From the NCBI GenBank assembly GCA_947445225.1, contig CANFCX010000005.1, positions 1-51,397 on the forward strand: a stretch of DNA of 51,397 bases, written 5' to 3'. This document shows, in pieces, positions 8,395 through 16,763 of this stretch. Origin of the DNA: Rhodospirillales bacterium (GTDB taxonomy: Bacteria > Pseudomonadota > Alphaproteobacteria > CACIAM-22H2). Under the pieces are notes generated by a model. The model did no database searches. It saw nothing but the letters and a program-made list of their open reading frames with translations, and was not told where the DNA came from. The position numbers and the translations under genes are program-made. Every line of letters starts with the position of its first letter. Position 1 is the first letter of the stretch.

Positions 8395-9567
8395 CTATTT
8401 CACGCCGCGATGTTCGGCCGCGCCGTTGAGAAAGCCGGAGAAGGTCGCGAAGAATTCCGGCACGTCGAGCAGAAAGGCGTCATGGCCCTTATCGGTGGCG
8501 ATTTCCACGAAGCTGACATTGGCGGCCACGGCGTTGAGGGCGTGGACGACCTCCCGGCTCTGCGTCGTCGGGAACAGCCAGTCGCTGGTGAAGGAAATCA
8601 CGCAGAACCGCGACTTGGTGCCCCGGAAGGCATTGGCCAGCAACCCGCCATGTTCGGAGGCCAGGTCGAAATAATCCATGGCGCGGGTGATGTACAGATA
8701 GGAGTTCGCGTCAAAACGTTCAACGAAGGCGCTGCCCTGGTGCCGAAGATAACTTTCGACCTGGAAATCGGCGTCGAAGCCATAAGCGACCTCGCGGCGA
8801 TCCTGAAGGTTGCGGCCGAATTTCCGATGCAGCGTGGCCTCGGACAAATAGGTGATGTGCGCCGCCATCCGGGCCACGGCCAGCCCCCGCCGCGGCCGCT
8901 TGTCATGAGCGAGGTAATCGCCGCCGCACCAATCGGGATCGGCCATGATCGCCTGGCGGCCGACCTCGTGGAACGCGATATTCTGGGCGGAATGCCTGGC
9001 CGCGGCCGCGATCGGCACACAGGTGAAGACCCGTTCGGGATAGCTGACCGCCCATTGCAGCGCCTGCATGCCGCCCATCGAGCCGCCGGTGACGCAAAAG
9101 AGCGATTCGATGCCCAGATGATCGATCAGAAGCTTTTGCGCGCGCACCATGTCGGCGATCGTGATCAGCGGAAAGGCCAGGCCGTAGGGTTTACCCGTCG
9201 CCGGGTCAATATCGCTGGGGCCGGTCGTGCCCATGCAGCCGCCCACGACGTTGGCGCAGATCACGAAATACCGGTCGGTGTCGAGGGTCAGCCCGGGGCC
9301 GACCATGTTTTCCCACCAGCCCTCGCGGCCCGTGACCGGGTGCCGCTCCATGACGAACTGATCGCCGCTCAAGGCATGGCAGACGAGAATGGCGTTGCTG
9401 CGGTCGGCGTTGAGCTGCCCATAGGTCTGGTAGGCGATGTCCAGCCGCGACAGACTCGCGCCGCAATCGAGGCGCAACGGCGTTTCGGCGCCGATCGCGA
9501 ACCGATGCCCCGGCAGCGTCACGCCGGGTAGGTGCAGGTTGTGATGGCGCGGTTGCAGTTGGGCCAT
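8395..9567 (-). CDS. metX: Homoserine O-acetyltransferase (MetX)
   Basis: Alpha/beta-hydrolase-fold acyltransferase (390 aa from the chosen start) that activates homoserine with acetyl-CoA (or succinyl-CoA in some relatives) for methionine synthesis. The nucleophile elbow is GGSMGGMQ (Ser163), and the catalytic His is in [10 protein letters not shown] near the C-terminus. Conserved HALSGDQFV and WWENMVGPG blocks are present. An in-frame ATG exists 19 codons upstream (9624), but the start at 9567 has AGAAAG just before it and fits the family N-terminus. Acyl-donor choice cannot be decided safely by eye. metW follows without a gap; the divergent chorismate mutase gene is 171 bp away. Confidence 0.94.
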   Translation of the reverse strand: MAQLQPRHHNLHLPGVTLPGHRFAIGAETPLRLDCGASLSRLDIAYQTYGQLNADRSNAILVCHALSGDQFVMERHPVTGREGWWENMVGPGLTLDTDRYFVICANVVGGCMGTTGPSDIDPATGKPYGLAFPLITIADMVRAQKLLIDHLGIESLFCVTGGSMGGMQALQWAVSYPERVFTCVPIAAAARHSAQNIAFHEVGRQAIMADPDWCGGDYLAHDKRPRRGLAVARMAAHITYLSEATLHRKFGRNLQDRREVAYGFDADFQVESYLRHQGSAFVERFDANSYLYITRAMDYFDLASEHGGLLANAFRGTKSRFCVISFTSDWLFPTTQSREVVHALNAVAANVSFVEIATDKGHDAFLLDVPEFFATFSGFLNGAAEHRGVK

Positions 9568-9738
9568 CTTTCTGGCTTCCGAAAGGATCGCTTGTGCAGC
9601 GGGCTGAGGCCGGCAAGCTGGCATAGGCGGGGGGTTAGGGCAAGGTCGGCGACGCCCAACTTGGCATGGCTTTTACTTTGCTTTTGGCGGCCCCGCGGAG
9701 TACTACTCACCACCCGTCGCATTGTGCGAAAACGCTTC

Positions 9739-10620
9739 ATGACGGTCATCCAAACATCGCTTGAAGACCTGAGGCGGCAGATCGACGACATCGACGACGC
9801 CATGCACGACCTGCTGATGCGTCGGACCGAGGTCGTCCAGCGAATCGCCGCCCTCAAGGAGGCCGATGGCGGGAGCCGCTTTCGGCCCGGCCGCGAGGCT
9901 TCCGTGCTGCGCCGGCTGGTGCGGCGCCACCGAGGCCCGTTTCCCCGTCCCGTATTGGTTAATATCTGGCGGCAGTTGATGTCGGCGCTGGTTGGCCTGC
10001 AGGGACCGTTTTCGGTGGCCGTCTATGAAGCGGACGCCGCCGAGGGGTATCGCGATTTGGCGCGCGATCATTTCGGCGGCCGCACGCCGATCGTTCAGTA
10101 CCGTTCCGTACGCCAGGTCGTGCGGTCGGTTATGGAAGGCGCCGCCGCGGTCGGCGTGTTGCCCGAGCCCGAGGATGGCGAGGCCGATCCTTGGTGGCGA
10201 ACGCTTCTGGCCGAGGAAAAGAAGGCACCGCGAATTGTCGCCCGTCTGCCCTTCGCCGGCTCCGGCAACGGACGCGAAGACAAATCCGCCCTGGTCATCG
10301 CCGGGCATTGGCCGGAGCCAACCGGCCACGACCACGCATTTTTGGTGATCGAGACCGAGGGTGAGATCAGCCGGGCACGTCTCCGCACGGCGCTGACCGA
10401 GGCCGGTCTTGCCCCGAGGGTCTTCGCCGCCCTGCGTGTCAGCGAGGATCCGCTTCTGTGGCAGAATTGGGTGGAGGTGACCGATTATGTCGCCCCAAGC
10501 GATTCCCGACTGGCCGCCCTGGTCAAACAGCCTGGCACCGCGGTCAAACGTATCATCCCGCTCGGCGCCTGCGCGACGCCCTTGACCGCCGCCGAGTTGC
10601 TCGGCCCCGATGCGGCCTGA
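9739..10620 (+). CDS. Chorismate mutase (AroQ type) with C-terminal prephenate dehydratase-like extension
   Basis: 293-residue protein. Residues about 5-92 form an AroQ chorismate mutase domain: LEDLRRQIDDIDDAMHDLL, RTEVVQRIAALK and the last helix around RHRGPFPRPVLVNIWRQLM, converting chorismate to prephenate. The rest resembles a decayed prephenate dehydratase/ACT module, with a periplasmic-binding-like segment (VAVYEADAAEGYRDLAR onward) but without the TxT catalytic motif of a dehydratase that I could recognise. It may be regulatory; this is inference. The frame extends far upstream, but MTVIQTSLEDL at 9739 is the family-like start. The hisC start lies inside its last codons, and tyrA follows, giving a tyrosine/phenylalanine-directed operon. 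Confidence 0.85.
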   Translation: MTVIQTSLEDLRRQIDDIDDAMHDLLMRRTEVVQRIAALKEADGGSRFRPGREASVLRRLVRRHRGPFPRPVLVNIWRQLMSALVGLQGPFSVAVYEADAAEGYRDLARDHFGGRTPIVQYRSVRQVVRSVMEGAAAVGVLPEPEDGEADPWWRTLLAEEKKAPRIVARLPFAGSGNGREDKSALVIAGHWPEPTGHDHAFLVIETEGEISRARLRTALTEAGLAPRVFAALRVSEDPLLWQNWVEVTDYVAPSDSRLAALVKQPGTAVKRIIPLGACATPLTAAELLGPDAA

Positions 10621-11716
10621 ATCCATGGCTCCTCCGACACCGCGCCCTGGGATCATGGAGCTTGAGCCTTATGTCGGCGGCAAGTCGTCGCTGCCCGGCA
10701 TGAAAAAGGTCATCAAACTCGCGTCCAACGAAAGCGCTCTGGGACCCAGCCCTCGGGCCGTGGCCGCCTACACGGCTTTGGCCGAGCGGATGTATCGCTA
10801 TCCCGACGGCGGCGCCGCGGACCTGCGGCAGGCGCTCGCCCGCCACCACGGCCTCGACGCCAAGGCCATCGTGTGCGGCAACGGCTCCGACGAACTGCTT
10901 GCGATGCTGGCCAAAGCCTATGCCGGTCCCGGAGACGAAGTGCTCTATAGCCAATATGGCTTCGTCATGTATCCGGTGGCGGCCTTGGCGGCGGGCGCCC
11001 GCCCGGTGACCGCGCCGGAGACGAACTACCGCACCGATGTCGACGCTCTGCTGGCGAAGGTTGGGCCAAAGACGAAAATCGTCTTTCTCGCCAACCCGAA
11101 CAATCCGACGGGAAGTTATTTAACCGACGAGGAGGTACGCGGGCTCCACGCCAAATTGCCGGAAAACGTGCTGCTGGTCATCGACGCGGCCTATGCCGAG
11201 TTCGTTAAGCGCAACGACTACGAGCCCGGCGCTCAACTGGCGACCACCGCCGCCAATGTCGTGATGACGCGGACGTTCTCGAAGATCTACGCCATGGGTG
11301 GGCTGCGACTGGGCTGGGCCTATTGCCCGCCGGCGATCGCCGATGTTCTCAACCGCGTCCGCCCGCCCTTCAACGTCAATTCGGCGGCTCAGGCGGCGGC
11401 CGTGGCGGCGTTGGGCGATGTGGCATTTACCGACCGCGCGCGGGTCCATAACGACACCTGGCGAGACTGGCTAACGGACCGGCTCCGGGAAAACGGCTTT
11501 GTCGTGTCGCCCAGCGTCGGCAATTTCGTTCTCGTCCATTTCGACCGCGACGGCCGCCACACGGCAGCGGCCGCCAATCGTTTCCTCAACGAACGCGGCA
11601 TCATCGTCCGGGCGCTCGAACCCTATGGCCTGCTCGACGCCCTGCGCATCACCATCGGCCGCGAGGATGAAATGCAAGCCGTCGCCACAGCTTTCGGCGC
11701 GTTCAGGGCACGATGA
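10610..11716 (+). CDS. hisC: Histidinol-phosphate aminotransferase family protein
   Basis: PLP-dependent class I/II aminotransferase (368 aa) of the HisC family. Signatures: KLASNESALGPSP near residue 36, GNGSDELLAML near 89, FLANPNNPTGSY near 164, and the PLP lysine in TRTFSKIYAMGGLRLGW near 225. In this position between chorismate mutase and tyrA it may serve mainly or also as the aromatic aminotransferase, acting on prephenate or hydroxyphenylpyruvate; dual HisC enzymes are established knowledge. The first ATG at 10610 overlaps the previous gene by 11 nt; an alternative ATG at 10625 is possible. The tyrA start overlaps its stop by ATGA. Confidence 0.92.
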   Translation: MRPESMAPPTPRPGIMELEPYVGGKSSLPGMKKVIKLASNESALGPSPRAVAAYTALAERMYRYPDGGAADLRQALARHHGLDAKAIVCGNGSDELLAMLAKAYAGPGDEVLYSQYGFVMYPVAALAAGARPVTAPETNYRTDVDALLAKVGPKTKIVFLANPNNPTGSYLTDEEVRGLHAKLPENVLLVIDAAYAEFVKRNDYEPGAQLATTAANVVMTRTFSKIYAMGGLRLGWAYCPPAIADVLNRVRPPFNVNSAAQAAAVAALGDVAFTDRARVHNDTWRDWLTDRLRENGFVVSPSVGNFVLVHFDRDGRHTAAAANRFLNERGIIVRALEPYGLLDALRITIGREDEMQAVATAFGAFRAR

Positions 11717-12594
11717 GCCCGCCTTTCGACCGCGTCGCCCTCATTGGCATTGGGCTGATCGGCTCGTCGCTGGCGCGTGTCCTGCGCCGCGAGGGACTAG
11801 CCCGGCACATCGCCGTCCACTCGCGCAGCGAGGCAACCCGGACAAAAGTGCGCGAGCTAGGCCTCGCCGACAGCCTGCACGCCACGCCCGAAGCGGCGGT
11901 CGCCGGCGCCGATCTGGTCGTGATCTGCACGCCGCTATCGGCCTATGGCGACATCGCCGCGGCCATCGCGCCCCATCTTAAGGCCGGGGCCATCCTCACC
12001 GATGTCGGATCGGTCAAACAATCGGTGATTCGAGATGTCGGCCCATTGGTACCGGCGGGTGTCCACCTGGTGCCGGGGCACCCGGTGGCCGGGACCGAAC
12101 ATTCGGGCCCCGAAGCCGGTTTCGCCGATCTGTTCCGCAATCGCTGGTGTATCCTGACGCCGCCGCCCGGAACCGATGAAACGGCCGTGAACCGCGTCGC
12201 GGATATGTGGCGCCGGTGCGGGATGAATGTCGAGATCATGGAGGCGCGACACCACGACCAGGTCATGGCCATGACCTCCCACCTTCCCCATTTGATCGCC
12301 TACACCATCGTCGGCACGGCCACCGACCTCGAGGGTCATATCGACGCGGACGTGATTAAGTTCGCGGCCGGCGGCTTCCGCGATTTCACCCGCATCGCCG
12401 CCTCCGACCCGGTCATGTGGCGCGACATCTTTCTCAACAACCGCGAGGCGGTTCTCGAGATGCTGGGTCGCCTGACCGAGGACTTGGCTGCGTTGCAGCG
12501 CGCGATTCGTTGGGGTGAAGGTGAAAAGCTGCAGGAACTTTTCACGCGCACGCGCGCCATCCGGCGCAGCCTGATCGAGGCGAAACAGGCGTAG
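11713..12594 (+). CDS. tyrA: Prephenate/arogenate dehydrogenase
   Basis: NAD(P)-dependent oxidoreductase (293 aa) that decarboxylates prephenate or arogenate toward tyrosine. The Rossmann motif IGIGLIGSSLAR is at residues 11-22. The substrate-binding block HPVAGTEHSGPEAGFADLF sits near 117-135, and the helical dimerisation domain ends in TRTRAIRRSLIEAKQA. The start overlaps the hisC stop (ATGA). Whether prephenate or arogenate is preferred cannot be read with certainty. The stop codon lies only a few bases from the decayed IS630-type transposase fragment, so the far C-terminus may have been set by that insertion, although the length is close to normal. Confidence 0.93.
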   Translation: MSPPFDRVALIGIGLIGSSLARVLRREGLARHIAVHSRSEATRTKVRELGLADSLHATPEAAVAGADLVVICTPLSAYGDIAAAIAPHLKAGAILTDVGSVKQSVIRDVGPLVPAGVHLVPGHPVAGTEHSGPEAGFADLFRNRWCILTPPPGTDETAVNRVADMWRRCGMNVEIMEARHHDQVMAMTSHLPHLIAYTIVGTATDLEGHIDADVIKFAAGGFRDFTRIAASDPVMWRDIFLNNREAVLEMLGRLTEDLAALQRAIRWGEGEKLQELFTRTRAIRRSLIEAKQA

Positions 12595-12601
12595 GCCTTG
12601 G

Positions 12602-12676
12602 CCGGCGAGACAGGCAGTCTTTCTCGACCGCCGCAACCACACGCTCACGAAGATCGACAGAATAAGGCTTCCCCAT
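12602..12676 (-). pseudogene. Truncated IS630 family transposase (N-terminal 25 codons only)
   Basis: Reading leftward from the ATG at 12676, the first codons spell MGKPYSVDLRERVVAA, then VEK and finally LSRR. This is the characteristic N-terminal helix of IS630-type transposases (consensus MxxxxSxDLRxRVVAAV followed by SRRxAA). The likeness stops at about 12602, right beside the tyrA stop, and the rest of the transposase is missing. A GGAGG ribosome site lies nine bases upstream of the ATG (12686-12690), as expected for a once functional gene. It is therefore a fossil left by deletion. Family assignment comes from pattern recognition and should be confirmed by a protein search of these 25 residues. 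Confidence 0.75.
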
Positions 12677-12708
12677 CCAAACTGGCCTCCTTCCCCAGCC
12701 AGCATGTC

Positions 12709-12750
12709 GAATCGGATTTGGCCATCGCAGGGAATCCCAAAAATCGATTC
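12709..12750. repeat. Imperfect inverted repeat near the end of the IS remnant
   Basis: GAATCG at 12709-12714 pairs with CGATTC at 12745-12750. With one bulged base, the next four bases also pair (ATTT with AAAT). It lies on the 5' side of the transposase fragment, where an IS end would be expected. No intact terminal repeat pair can be defined because the other end is gone. Confidence 0.4.
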
Positions 12751-12872
12751 AGCCTGAAATCATCCCGTTCTAGCTTGCTGACTCCTTGACAAGTTTCCGA
12801 CGGCAGAAGAATGCTTGCCTACGGCCGGACACGGAACCTTGATCGAGGCGGTTGAAAACCAAGGGGAAGTCC

Positions 12873-14123
12873 ATGATGGGGATGAGACTGGGGGTTGCCC
12901 TTTTCACCGCGATCTTGGCGAGCGGTAGCCCTGCCGGTGCCCAGCAAGCGAAGAATTCGTCTCCCTTCGGAATTGCCTACGCTGCTTTTCTACCGCCGGC
13001 CTCAATGACCGCGGAACATGTAGCCGGCACGTTCAAAGAGGCCAGCGAACTGGGGGCGAAGTCTCTGCGCTGGACTATGCCGTGGCAGGCAATCGAGAGC
13101 CGTAACGGCACACTCAATTGGTCCGTTCTCGATCGAATCGTGCAGGCCGCGGAGGCATCAAAGATCGAACTGGTGTTTGGCTTGACAGGATACTCTCCCG
13201 GCTCCTGCTGCACCAACTACGCCAACCTATATCCCGCGGGCGCCGAAGAGAAGATTCGCGGTTATGAGAGGTTCCTTCGCGAATTGGTCCGCCGCTACAA
13301 AGGAAAAGTTCGCTACTGGCAGATCGAAAACGAAGTTTCTCTTCCACTGTCATGGGGCGGCCCGCTCGAGGACTATATCAGCGTCTTGAGCGCGGCTTAC
13401 CGCACCATCAAGAGTGAGGACCCGGATTCGACCGTTCTTATGGCCGGACTCGCCGGCGTTGGGGATCCGGCGAAGGAACGATTCCTCATTGAGCGCGGCC
13501 GCGGCCATTTCGACGTTCTCGACGCGCATTTGTACTTTGCGCCCGAGGAGCTGCTTGGAAAAATCAACAACCTGCGAACGGAAATGAAGGCCCTGGGGTA
13601 TGACAGACCCATCTGGGTTACAGAGACCGGAGGCCCCCACCCCTGTCGTGTTCGCGGGACTCGGGAACCGCCGCCGGAGTTTCAATCCAGCGAAGTCGTA
13701 AAACGTTATGTCGAACTGTTGGCGGCGGGAGTTGAGCGGGTCTTCTGGTTCGGACTTGAGCGCGCCACGGCCCTACCCGTCTGGGGATGCGGCGGCGGGC
13801 CCTTGGTCAGTTTCGATTTCATGATGTTGAGGCGCGGGCAAGAGCGCAGGCCGGCGTTCTCAACCTACCAACTGATGGCGCGAAAACTTGAGGGATTCAC
13901 CGCGGTGGAGCGCCTCAAGATCGGAGAGAACATCTCGGCCTTTCGTTTTTCCGTGGGGTCGGGATCCGTCGCCGTGCTTTGGGCGGACAAAGACCGGGTC
14001 GCTAACCTCCCGGGCTCCGGCGCGGGTGTCGTCCTCACCGGCGTTTCCGGCGCAACCCGGCGAGTTGACGCCAAGGCAATTCCCCTCAACACCAGCCCTG
14101 TCTTCGTTGAGGAAGCGCGATAG
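12873..14123 (+). CDS. Secreted clan GH-A glycoside hydrolase-like protein
   Basis: A 416-residue protein with a signal peptide (MGMRLGVALFTAILASG..AGA) and a TIM-barrel glycosidase pattern. The acid/base is probably Glu154 in WQIENEVSL and the nucleophile Glu251 in WVTETGG, the spacing expected for clan GH-A retaining enzymes (GH39/GH5/GH42-like). FGIAYAAF opens the barrel, and LRWTMPWQAIE is typical of strand 2. The exact family and sugar substrate are unknown. A TTG start 21 bases upstream is possible, but AAGGGG placed six bases before the ATG at 12873 favours this start. Base composition is visibly lower in GC than its neighbours, and an IS fragment lies just upstream, so lateral gain is likely. 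It converges with the DUF2125 gene. Confidence 0.75.
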   Translation: MMGMRLGVALFTAILASGSPAGAQQAKNSSPFGIAYAAFLPPASMTAEHVAGTFKEASELGAKSLRWTMPWQAIESRNGTLNWSVLDRIVQAAEASKIELVFGLTGYSPGSCCTNYANLYPAGAEEKIRGYERFLRELVRRYKGKVRYWQIENEVSLPLSWGGPLEDYISVLSAAYRTIKSEDPDSTVLMAGLAGVGDPAKERFLIERGRGHFDVLDAHLYFAPEELLGKINNLRTEMKALGYDRPIWVTETGGPHPCRVRGTREPPPEFQSSEVVKRYVELLAAGVERVFWFGLERATALPVWGCGGGPLVSFDFMMLRRGQERRPAFSTYQLMARKLEGFTAVERLKIGENISAFRFSVGSGSVAVLWADKDRVANLPGSGAGVVLTGVSGATRRVDAKAIPLNTSPVFVEEAR

Positions 14124-14141
14124 CCGGCGGTTCGGGAGGGC

Positions 14142-15191
14142 CTATTCGAGGACCAACCTGGGCAGCGGCACGATCGGAAAACCAGCGAGAGACAAGGTAC
14201 CGTCCTGGGCCGCGATCGGCACGTTGATCTGAGGCGGGCCGCCCTCGGGCGGGGTGCGCGCCATGAGGCCAAATACTAATTTCGCCGCCGCCGCCTGATT
14301 GGCGCGGATTAGGCCGCGCGCGACCAGCACATCGACCGTTTCGGCATAACCGCGAATGACGGCGATAAGCCCACCCAGCGGCCGCATTTCCCCATCGAGG
14401 GCGAGCGTGCCATTCATGGCGAGGTCGAGCTTTCCCCACACCAGGCGAAGCGATTTGAGTTCAACCGTGCCGCCGTCGTCCCGCCACGCCCGCAGCCCTT
14501 GATCGCCCCGTCCAGGCGGGATCACACCCATAAGGCTCGCCTCGACGCCCACGACACCGATCGCGGCGCCGAGGGCGCCGCCGGACCCGTCCGGCAAGGT
14601 CACTTTTTCCACCGCCAGAACGACGTCAAAGCTCGGCGAGAGGTGCGGCGGCCGGTCTGGCGAAGGTGGCGGTATCAACACTGTCAGCCCGGCGTGGGCC
14701 GCCCGAATGCGTTCCGGGACGTCGACGCCGCGGGCGAGCGCCACCTCAAGGCCGCCAAGGTCCAACTCCATGGCGGTGATCAGGCCGTCCGCACCCAACC
14801 GCAGTTCGCCAAGCGGCGAGTCCGCACGCGCGGTCACCGGCAGAATGGCCCCGTCCCGCGCGATCGTCAGGTGATGAAGCCCAGGAAACGCGAGCGTTAT
14901 GCGATCGGGGCGCCAGGGAAGAAGCTCCGCGATGATCGACTCGCCCTGCCATTCCCAGGCTAAGGGCGCCGCGCCCCGCGAGACTGGGCCATCGATCCGC
15001 ATCCGCCACCGCCAGGGATAGCCGGAAACCGCGGCCATGCCGTACTCGACCGCGGTGCCATTTTCGCGCTGTCTCTCTACCCAGGTTTCAAACCCGCTTT
15101 GGATCCGGCCCGCGACGTAGAACCAGGCGCCGCTCCACGCCGCCGCAACGACAACCAGGGTCGCAAGAACGATGAACAGCGGCCGGCGCAT
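14142..15191 (-). CDS. DUF2125 domain-containing protein
   Basis: A 349-residue protein of the DUF2125 family, common in alphaproteobacteria and of unknown function. It has one N-terminal membrane anchor or uncleaved signal (LFIVLATLVVVAAAWSGAWFYVAG, residues 5-28) and then a long beta-rich soluble part, so most of it should be periplasmic. The block AVSGYPWRWRMRIDGP (about residues 54-69) is typical. Such repeats of beta strands recall AsmA-like or lipid-transport proteins, but this is only an impression. It is the last gene of the oxidase-operon run, 26 nt after the M32 carboxypeptidase gene. Confidence 0.8.
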   Translation of the reverse strand: MRRPLFIVLATLVVVAAAWSGAWFYVAGRIQSGFETWVERQRENGTAVEYGMAAVSGYPWRWRMRIDGPVSRGAAPLAWEWQGESIIAELLPWRPDRITLAFPGLHHLTIARDGAILPVTARADSPLGELRLGADGLITAMELDLGGLEVALARGVDVPERIRAAHAGLTVLIPPPSPDRPPHLSPSFDVVLAVEKVTLPDGSGGALGAAIGVVGVEASLMGVIPPGRGDQGLRAWRDDGGTVELKSLRLVWGKLDLAMNGTLALDGEMRPLGGLIAVIRGYAETVDVLVARGLIRANQAAAAKLVFGLMARTPPEGGPPQINVPIAAQDGTLSLAGFPIVPLPRLVLE

Positions 15192-15217
15192 CGAAGGCGA
15201 TCGGTCCTTCCCGGCGG

Positions 15218-16726
15218 TCAGGCGGCGAGGACTTCGCCCAGATAGCGCCGCGCGAGGTGGTTCTTGAATATTTCGGGGTCGAGCGGTCGTCCGGTGGCTT
15301 CCGCGATAATCTGTTCGGCCGACAGCGCCGAACCCTTCTCATGCACATGGCGGCGCAGCCAGGCGAACAGCGGCGCGAAGTCGCCGCGCTCGATCAGCTT
15401 GGGCAAATCGGGGATCGCGCGCGCGGCCGCCGCATAAAGTTGAGCGGCCATCATCGCGCCCAGCGTGTAACACGGGAAATATCCCCAGGCGCCGCCCGGC
15501 CAGTGGATGTCCTGCAGACAGCCATCGCTATCATCGGGAGGAACGATGCCGAGCAGGCTGCGCATGCCGTCGTTCCAGGCCCCCGGTAGGTCGCTCAACA
15601 CCAGCGAGCCGCCGATCAGCGCGCGCTCCAGCCGATAGCGCAAAATCACATGGGCGGGATAGGTGACCTCGTCGGCATCGACGCGGATCAAACCGGGTTT
15701 GACCCGCGAAAGCCGGCGAGTCAAATCCTCACCCTCCCAGGCCGGCGAGGCGCCGAAGGTCTCACCCAGCAGGGGCGCCAGGAACCGGATGAATTCGGGG
15801 CTGCGGCAGACCTGCATCTCGACCAACAGCGACTGGCTTTCGTGAATCGCCATCCCGCGCGCCTGGCCGACCGGCTGATAATGTCCGCGCCGCGGCAACC
15901 CGCGTTCGTAAAGGGCGTGGCCGGTCTCATGCACCACACCCATCATCCCCTGCGTCACATCCGATTCGTTCCAACGCGTCGTGATGCGAACGTCGTCGGG
16001 GACACCCCCGCAAAACGGGTGATGGCTCGTATCCAGCCGGCCATGATCGAAATCGAAACCAAGCGCGGTCATCAACCGCAAAGCGAGTTTGTGCTGATCG
16101 GCCGCCGGAAAGGGACCGGTTAGGGGCGCCAAGGGCGGGTTCTTGGCCTGACGTTCGACCACCTTCTTAAGGAAACCGGGAAGGAAGGCCGCATAGTCGT
16201 CGAAGATGCGATCGATGGCGGGGGTACGCAGCCCCGGTTCGTATTCGTCGAGCAGGGCGTCATAGATCGAAAGCCCGAGGCGTTCAGCCTTGATGGTCGC
16301 CTGCTGACGTACCAGGTTGAGCACCTCTTCCAAAGCCGGGCGCAACCCAGCGAAATCATTTTCCGCCCGTGCCCGCCGCCATTGGACCTCGCAGCGCGAG
16401 ACGGCCTTGGACAAGGCCTCGACCAGATCGCCGGGCACCGAAGCGGCGTGGAGCCAGGCGCGGCGCATCTCGCGCAGATTGGCTTGCTGCCAGGCATCGA
16501 GCCCGGTCTCCGATTCCGCGCGGCCCAAATCGTCGGCCAACGCCGGATCGGTCAGGATTTCATGGCTCATCACCTTGAGCGTGGCGAGCTGCTCCCCGCG
16601 TGCCTCCGATCCGCCTTCTGGCATCATCGTCGCCATGTCCCATTGCAGGACGGCGGCGGCGTCACGCAGAACGGTCAGCCGGGCAAACCGGCCTTCCAAA
16701 ACTTTATACGAGGAAGGGGACAACAT
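15218..16726 (-). CDS. Carboxypeptidase M32
   Basis: Zinc metallocarboxypeptidase (502 aa) of family M32 (Taq/Pfu carboxypeptidase type), removing C-terminal residues from peptides in the cytoplasm. The zinc motif HETGH is at residues 266-270 (His266, Glu267, His270), with the third ligand Glu expected in IHESQSLLVE about 30 residues later. The N-terminal LQWDMATMMPEGG and the later GYFPCYTLGAMMAAQLY are strong family signatures. The length is exactly usual. It follows SURF1 by 37 nt on the same strand and so may be co-transcribed with oxidase genes; no functional link is known. Confidence 0.94.
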   Translation of the reverse strand: MLSPSSYKVLEGRFARLTVLRDAAAVLQWDMATMMPEGGSEARGEQLATLKVMSHEILTDPALADDLGRAESETGLDAWQQANLREMRRAWLHAASVPGDLVEALSKAVSRCEVQWRRARAENDFAGLRPALEEVLNLVRQQATIKAERLGLSIYDALLDEYEPGLRTPAIDRIFDDYAAFLPGFLKKVVERQAKNPPLAPLTGPFPAADQHKLALRLMTALGFDFDHGRLDTSHHPFCGGVPDDVRITTRWNESDVTQGMMGVVHETGHALYERGLPRRGHYQPVGQARGMAIHESQSLLVEMQVCRSPEFIRFLAPLLGETFGASPAWEGEDLTRRLSRVKPGLIRVDADEVTYPAHVILRYRLERALIGGSLVLSDLPGAWNDGMRSLLGIVPPDDSDGCLQDIHWPGGAWGYFPCYTLGAMMAAQLYAAAARAIPDLPKLIERGDFAPLFAWLRRHVHEKGSALSAEQIIAEATGRPLDPEIFKNHLARRYLGEVLAA

Positions 16727-16763
16727 TCTGAACCGCCGGGCTGAGGTTGCAGTCGGCGGAGCC

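Larger units (their letters stand above)
12595..12872. other. Gene-free stretch between tyrA and the glycosidase gene, with IS remnant
   Basis: These 278 bases contain a broken IS630-type transposase start reading leftward (12602-12676), its ribosome site, and an A/T-richer end region with an imperfect inverted repeat (12709-12750). The last 80 bases before the glycosidase gene show no recognisable element; a promoter for that gene should be here, but none stands out. Confidence 0.6.

Noticed and set aside
12598-12789. Small plus-strand frame in the tyrA-glycosidase gap
   Set aside because: It reads antisense through the IS630-type fossil and begins at a TTG without a ribosome site.
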